Shown here piece by piece: positions 7,401 through 10,173 of a stretch of 10,173 bases of DNA. The notes under the pieces were generated by a model. It searched no databases. It worked only from the letters and a program-made list of their open reading frames with translations, and was not told where the DNA came from. The DNA is taken from the NCBI GenBank assembly GCA_017425765.1, contig JAFOXE010000246.1, positions 1 through 10,173 of the forward strand, given 5' to 3'. Within the stretch, counting starts at the first letter, position 1; the number at the start of each line of letters is the position of its first letter. Made by a program: the position numbers and the translations under genes. This stretch comes from Paraprevotella sp. GTDB lineage: Bacteria > Bacteroidota > Bacteroidia > Bacteroidales > Bacteroidaceae.

Positions 7401-8044
7401 TAAAGAGACTTACGTGCACTAAATGCTTTGTATGCATCTTCCGTTACAAACAACCATTCTAAAGCAGCATTTTCATAACCTTCTACACCATTATCAATAG
7501 GATTAACACGAGTAGAAACCTTAGAACCGTCTGCGTTCAACTGGCCATCCCAACCAACATAGGTATTTACGTAAATACCGCCTTCAGCTTCAAGACCATA
7601 AACAGCATCTGCATCAGTTATCTTAAACTTGTATACATTGTTACCTTGAGCCTCAAACTTCCAGAAGTTGTGACCTTGGTCACCCATATCGACACAAATT
7701 TCTGCTGGGCCTACCATAAACACATACTTGTCAACCAACTCGCCGCTCCACTCTGACAAGAAAGGAGTTTTTGCTAGTAGGGTCCAACCACTTACCGAAG
7801 CATCTACGCCGGTAGAGTCGTTTAGAAGGTAACGGATACCAGTATCACCCAAAGATGCTTGGGTCTTCCAACTGTTACCATTCGTCAAGAATTGGCCAGC
7901 ACCGGTGTTGTAAAGATAGTATTGACCATTATCTGTCAATTCACTACCTACAGGAACAGGAGCAGTCCAAGTTTGAGCCATCACAGGGACGCTCAGAAAT
8001 GCTGCGCATGCAAACGCAAGCAAAGAGAGTAACTTGTTTTTCAT
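4481..8044 (-). CDS. Large secreted multi-module protein with jelly-roll repeats and T9SS-like tail
   Basis: 1187 residues. A signal peptide spans 1-23 (hydrophobic core, likely cleavage after VMA). Residues 25 to about 200 form an N-terminal domain beginning QYYLYNTGAGQFLTNGNSW, like ricin- or fascin-type beta-trefoil starts. Three related modules follow at about 273-430, 588-772 and 926-1128. Each opens with an N-P/A-x-F/C type turn, has a Q-x-L-x-G-L-P-x-G-x-Y core in modules 2 and 3 (a degenerate form in module 1), and ends in a V/F-DNF-x-L/V-x-F/Y motif. These look like galactose-binding-type carbohydrate-binding folds. Alanine-rich helical linkers (about 205-262, 437-585, 777-920) resemble FIVAR-type repeats. 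The last 50 residues (YYAIDGKQVVRPAKGITIV, then a final KQIVK) resemble a type IX secretion sorting domain. No catalytic domain is recognised. It is probably a surface or secreted glycan-binding or adhesive protein. The gene is monocistronic with its own promoter and terminator. Confidence 0.8.
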   Translation of the reverse strand: MKNKLLSLLAFACAAFLSVPVMAQTWTAPVPVGSELTDNGQYYLYNTGAGQFLTNGNSWKTQASLGDTGIRYLLNDSTGVDASVSGWTLLAKTPFLSEWSGELVDKYVFMVGPAEICVDMGDQGHNFWKFEAQGNNVYKFKITDADAVYGLEAEGGIYVNTYVGWDGQLNADGSKVSTRVNPIDNGVEGYENAALEWLFVTEDAYKAFSARKSLYAELVRAAEFPSVSTSEAGVVYTSTTATAEEITAAAENLKIAIDAVMWDAATEDNPIELTHLIVNPTCEDASGWTGAVQDGAQKPNSFAFQNSTQTNAETGLSFSRFLENWIASSNALPDKRMYQIIKNVPQGRYRLEADVVATRQNDADLQVSGVYLFADGGILTRQSVHTGNGQPEHFALDFTVLNDSIILGFETLATDANWVGVDNFKLSFFGKDPNAVKGALLAKISECEVNVFNESDSYFGEATAATFDAAIAAATALYANANATDEEMKAAITELDSLNFAVLAEVNAYNRLYELWDKVSQDRISIYSAAGFDNVVEAVEGLSYEWEEAYYDRTYNTADIDSAYVLLDKTIQEGVKETLNGPDGAGKELTALLTNANFDKQTGWEGSGYALGHGSAEVFNATFDIHQTLTGLPNGKYTIKVQAFYRVSDFAASYTAWADKTENIRLFVYGNDTEKACKSLLDDRQDNIRFGTAYEYGAEKGDWQWDNIDQDGKWSPNCMQSARIYFDEGLYENEVTCVVTDGTLKIGLKCVDPVISGNHWSLFDNFRVFYAGNTTSDYEDAINELIEKAQTVSDQVIVTGATSKIEEAVMAGMEALSIDADACIAAIEQLKEAIAYGEKSITLVEEVAKAAEEYGIKMANVSSSYTGMQDLMDEIAIKADPEMAYEFGMYFESNEEVETAIANLKSGWAMYVLYDHLSTASEENPAEATAIIDNPSFVYDNANSGAFWPAEGTANHGIYEIFNKNFDFYQTLVGLPAGYYKVTVQGFYRFAGHNSTPGAEARRDSIAKGQAGEPIYAYMYAENSEFADSTQMVSLFAGASSTAVSGTGEEDMKSVLGGETSIYVPKTMEAASIYMAPVEEGGGDLYHGNEVIFKVEEGVTETKIGLRKRTTQTNDWVAFDNFQLFYLGQSAPTAIEGVGADKAVAKVAGIKYYAIDGKQVVRPAKGITIVVETLEDGTVNRSKQIVK
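4661..7228 (-). repeat. Three diverged protein modules within the secreted giant
   Basis: The modules map to 6755-7228, 5729-6283 and 4661-5269. Matching landmarks are NVPQGRYRLEADV / GLPNGKYTIKVQAFYR / GLPAGYYKVTVQGFYR near the middle, and GVDNFKLSFFG / LFDNFRVFYAG / AFDNFQLFYLG at the end. Modules 2 and 3 resemble each other most. The repeat is visible at protein level only, which implies old duplication. Confidence 0.8.
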
Positions 8045-8114
8045 GTTACAAATAAATTAGTTAATAAATAAATGTTGTTTATAATTTGAGTATACTATAC
8101 ACCTATAGTAGTGG

Positions 8115-8145
8115 CAAATTTACACTAAAACATCTGAACACGAAA
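8115..8145 (-). promoter_or_regulatory. Promoter of the secreted giant
   Basis: On the minus strand TAAATTTG (8122-8115) matches TAnnTTTG, with TTTC (8145-8142) 19 nt upstream as a one-off -33 box. Transcription would begin near 8108, giving an A+T-rich leader of about 64 nt without a Shine-Dalgarno sequence, as is usual in Bacteroidetes. A 7-bp inverted repeat (8093-8099 with 8104-8110) lies at the predicted start of the RNA. Confidence 0.65.
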
Positions 8146-8220
8146 AGAAAGTACAAACAATATTTACACACATCATCACTTTTTAACGTTTATTAAAAGG
8201 AGTAGATGTAACACAATACA

Positions 8221-8252
8221 CTTGCCGCGATAAGGATAAATATGTACCTTTG
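8221..8252 (+). promoter_or_regulatory. Promoter of the HAD phosphatase gene
   Basis: TACCTTTG (8245-8252) matches TAnnTTTG, and CTTG (8221-8224) sits 20 nt upstream as a near match to TTTG. Transcription would start near 8259, leaving a short A-rich leader before the ATG at 8283. It is divergent from the promoter at 8115-8145. Confidence 0.65.
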
Positions 8253-8282
8253 TGCACGAGAACATACTAAAACAAAAAATTA

Positions 8283-8705
8283 ATGATAATTGCTGTAGAC
8301 TTTGACGGAACCATCGTAAAACATAGGTATCCGGAAATTGGCGAAGAAATCCCGTTCGCCACACAAACACTAAAAATGTTGATTCAAGAGCGCCATCAAC
8401 TCATCTTGTGGACCGTACGCGAAGGCGAACTTTTAGAAGACGCAATAGAATGGTGCAAAAAAAGGGGCGTGGAATTCTACGCCATAAACAAAGACTTTCC
8501 CGAAGAAGATGTAAATAAAAATATTCACTTTAGTCGCAAACTTAAAGCAGACTTGTGGATAGACGATCGCAACCTAGGCGGCTTGCCCGATTGGGGAACT
8601 ATCTACCGAATGATTCACGAGAACAAAACCTGGGCCGACATCTTACAAGAAGAACTCGAAGCACCCAAACCACAAAGAAGAAAAAATAAATGGTGGCCGT
8701 TCTAA
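8283..8705 (+). CDS. Small HAD-superfamily phosphatase (BT0820-like)
   Basis: 140 residues, cytoplasmic. HAD motif I is VDFDGTI with the nucleophile Asp6 and acid/base Asp8. Motif II is LWTVR with Thr44. Lys86 or Lys88 is the likely motif III lysine. Motif IV is WIDDRNLGG with Asp94 and Asp95. With almost no cap domain, it fits the short Bacteroidetes phosphatases that NCBI names after BT0820 of B. thetaiotaomicron. The substrate cannot be read from sequence, and a sugar-phosphate role in polysaccharide synthesis is only suggested by context. The C-terminus is basic and ends KNKWWPF, and those codons also form the left arm of the terminator hairpin. The gene stands alone between a divergent and a convergent neighbour. 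Confidence 0.85.
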   Translation: MIIAVDFDGTIVKHRYPEIGEEIPFATQTLKMLIQERHQLILWTVREGELLEDAIEWCKKRGVEFYAINKDFPEEDVNKNIHFSRKLKADLWIDDRNLGGLPDWGTIYRMIHENKTWADILQEELEAPKPQRRKNKWWPF

Positions 8706-8723
8706 GAACAGCCACCATTTATT
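8685..8723 (-). terminator. Bidirectional terminator overlapping the HAD stop codon
   Basis: A 13-bp perfect stem (8685-8697 with 8711-8723) continues after one imperfect pair (C8698/A8710) with 4 bp (8699-8702 with 8706-8709). The three loop bases 8703-8705 are the TAA stop codon of the HAD gene. On the minus strand it is followed by TTTTTTC and serves the Wzc-like gene; there the imperfect pair is G-U. On the plus strand the run ATTTATTTTATATA also fits termination. Confidence 0.85.
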
Positions 8724-8772
8724 TTATATATACCTTATATTATATAGGTATTCAAAAGATTGAACCACATAC

Positions 8773-10173
8773 TTAACGCTCAGTCATGCCGGAAGAAGAA
8801 CCTCCATAACTACCGTATGTTCCATAGTATCCATATCGACCATATCTACTATGCTTGCGGTAGCCATAATAATATCCGTACTTCTTCTTATCCAAGTCCA
8901 CACCGTTCAATACCAAGTTTACCTTACGCATCTTAACATCCTTCTTTATAGTATTAATCAATGCAAAGTTAGCCTTAAACGAATGGTCTGCACGACACAC
9001 AAAGAATGAAACATCGGCCACACGAGCAATCTCGAGCGAGTCACTAACCAAACCAACCGGAGGAGTATCCACTACAACGTAGTCGTACATTTCACGAAAA
9101 TGCATAAATGCCTTATCTAACAATTCTCTTGTGATCAATTCTCCTGGGTTAGGAGGAATAACACCGGCCGGCAAAACATCCAAGTTTGGATTAATCACTC
9201 CATGAGTAATTTGCGCTTTCAACAATTCGAAATCGTCGCTATCACCTGCCAAATATGAAGTTATACCACGTTTATCATGCTTCAAACCAAACAACTTAAC
9301 CAAGCGCGGTTTACGAATATCCAAACCAATCAACAACACCTTCTTGCCCAACAAAGCCAAACTTACAGCAAGATTGGTACTAACGAAAGTCTTGCCTTCG
9401 CCCGGAATTACTGAAGTACACAACAACACTTTTTCATTACCTGAAAGAATAAAGCGGAAGTTGGTACGCAAGCCTCGGAATGCTTCTTCCATCATGTCGT
9501 TACTGTTCTCACGCACCACAATACCGTGGTTTGATTCATCCAGATTCTTACGTAAAGGAATATCGGCAAGAATAGGGATGTCGGTCAAACGCTCCACGTC
9601 TTGACGACCTTCAATACGATAGCGCAACAAGTTAATCAAGAACAAAATTCCGAAAGGCAAGCCAATACCTAGAACTAAGGCCACCAAATAAATCATACTA
9701 TTACGTGGCGACACCTTACCTACAAACTCAGGTGCATCGATAACACGTGCCTTTGTTGCAGTAGAGGCCAAGGAGATGGAGTTTTCTTCACGCTTCTGCA
9801 ACAACATCAAATACAAGCCGGCTTGAATTTCTTGCTGACGTCCGATGTTATTCAAAATACGTTCTTGGCTCGGGGTTTTAGAAATCTTACCCATGTACAA
9901 CGCATACTGCTGATCGATACTTCTCTTTTGCACTTGCAACTCGCTATACATAGTACGCATAGACTGCAAAATCACGTCGGCCATATTGGTAAGAATTTCT
10001 GTTTGTTCCAAAACCGCAGGCGAGCTTTCAGATGAAGCCTTAACTAAGCGATTGCGTTGTGCCACCACCTCATTATACTTACTAATCTGATTATTCAACA
10101 CTACATTCTCAAGACCTAAGTTCATCGGAATCACGCCTAAAGCGTTCTTCGGATTGCTAACGTATTCAATAAG
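8773..10173 (-). CDS. Wzc-like BY-kinase / polysaccharide chain-length protein, C-terminal part
   Basis: The reading frame is open to the window edge, so only the last 466 residues are seen of a protein usually about 800 long; the true start lies beyond 10173. It is an inner-membrane autokinase that works with a Wza-like exporter to control polymer length and export. In the visible part: a coiled-coil periplasmic segment, then VSPRNSMIYLVALVLGIGL leading into the second membrane helix (about 9988-9620 region up to 9698-9621). The cytoplasmic kinase follows, with Walker A PGEGKT (Lys codon near 9391-9393), a Walker A' reading LLIGLDIRKPRL, and Walker B YVVVDTPP. The final tail holds 11 tyrosines within about 29 residues, the usual autophosphorylation cluster. 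The first Asp expected in Walker A' is Gly here. The upstream promoter is outside the window. Confidence 0.92.
   Translation of the reverse strand, partial: LIEYVSNPKNALGVIPMNLGLENVVLNNQISKYNEVVAQRNRLVKASSESSPAVLEQTEILTNMADVILQSMRTMYSELQVQKRSIDQQYALYMGKISKTPSQERILNNIGRQQEIQAGLYLMLLQKREENSISLASTATKARVIDAPEFVGKVSPRNSMIYLVALVLGIGLPFGILFLINLLRYRIEGRQDVERLTDIPILADIPLRKNLDESNHGIVVRENSNDMMEEAFRGLRTNFRFILSGNEKVLLCTSVIPGEGKTFVSTNLAVSLALLGKKVLLIGLDIRKPRLVKLFGLKHDKRGITSYLAGDSDDFELLKAQITHGVINPNLDVLPAGVIPPNPGELITRELLDKAFMHFREMYDYVVVDTPPVGLVSDSLEIARVADVSFFVCRADHSFKANFALINTIKKDVKMRKVNLVLNGVDLDKKKYGYYYGYRKHSRYGRYGYYGTYGSYGGSSSGMTER

Noticed and set aside
8730..8751. Second terminator at ATACCT / AGGTAT
   Set aside because: Only six pairs at the base, A+T-rich with no further stable stem; the strong hairpin at 8685-8723 is enough.
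1..10173. CRISPR array, tRNA, rRNA or insertion sequence
   Set aside because: No regular direct-repeat array, no tRNA-like or rRNA segment noticed by eye, and no transposase-like protein or paired terminal repeats.

Overview
The window looks like chromosomal DNA of a Bacteroidales bacterium, most likely a Prevotella-like member; the genus is inference. Several gene starts are preceded by the TAnnTTTG -7 box of the Bacteroidetes primary sigma factor. Shine-Dalgarno sequences are weak or absent. The proteins are typical of the order: a Bacteroidetes-style Wzc with a tyrosine-rich tail, a Wza-like lipoprotein, a DUF4248 protein, an HU/HIG-type DNA-binding protein, a smalltalk microprotein, and a huge secreted protein ending in a T9SS-like tail.

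Layout from left to right. (1) 1-195: edge DNA with no convincing gene, plus a strong terminator. (2) 196-2008, minus strand: manA (mannose-6-phosphate isomerase) followed after 4 nt by a polysaccharide-export lipoprotein gene, with its own promoter and terminator. (3) 2242-2775, minus: a protein of unknown function, also with its own -7 box and terminator. (4) 2943-4371, plus: a four-gene cassette of DUF4248, HU-like, phage P5-like lytic/structural protein, and a 30-residue smalltalk protein. The cassette is divergent from gene (3), across an intergenic region built around a perfect 18-bp palindrome. (5) 4481-8044, minus: a 1187-residue secreted multi-module protein. (6) 8283-8705, plus: a small HAD-family phosphatase. 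(7) 8773 to the right edge, minus: the C-terminal part of a Wzc-type BY-kinase / chain-length regulator, cut by the window edge.

Wza-like export lipoprotein, Wzc-like kinase and ManA (feeding GDP-mannose or GDP-fucose synthesis) point to an exopolysaccharide or capsule locus. The two export components, often adjacent in this order, are separated here by about 7.8 kb. The intervening DU4248/HU/P5/smalltalk cassette is more G+C-rich than the flanks (hand counts of sample lines: 38 of 60 G+C at 4141-4200, 35 of 60 at 2641-2700, against 22 of 60 at 9061-9120). This suggests accessory DNA.

The items most worth a second look are the cassette with its symmetric divergent control region, the unknown 177-residue protein facing it, the three-module secreted giant, and four terminators whose single imperfect pair reveals the strand they serve. 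No rRNA, tRNA, CRISPR array or insertion sequence was seen.
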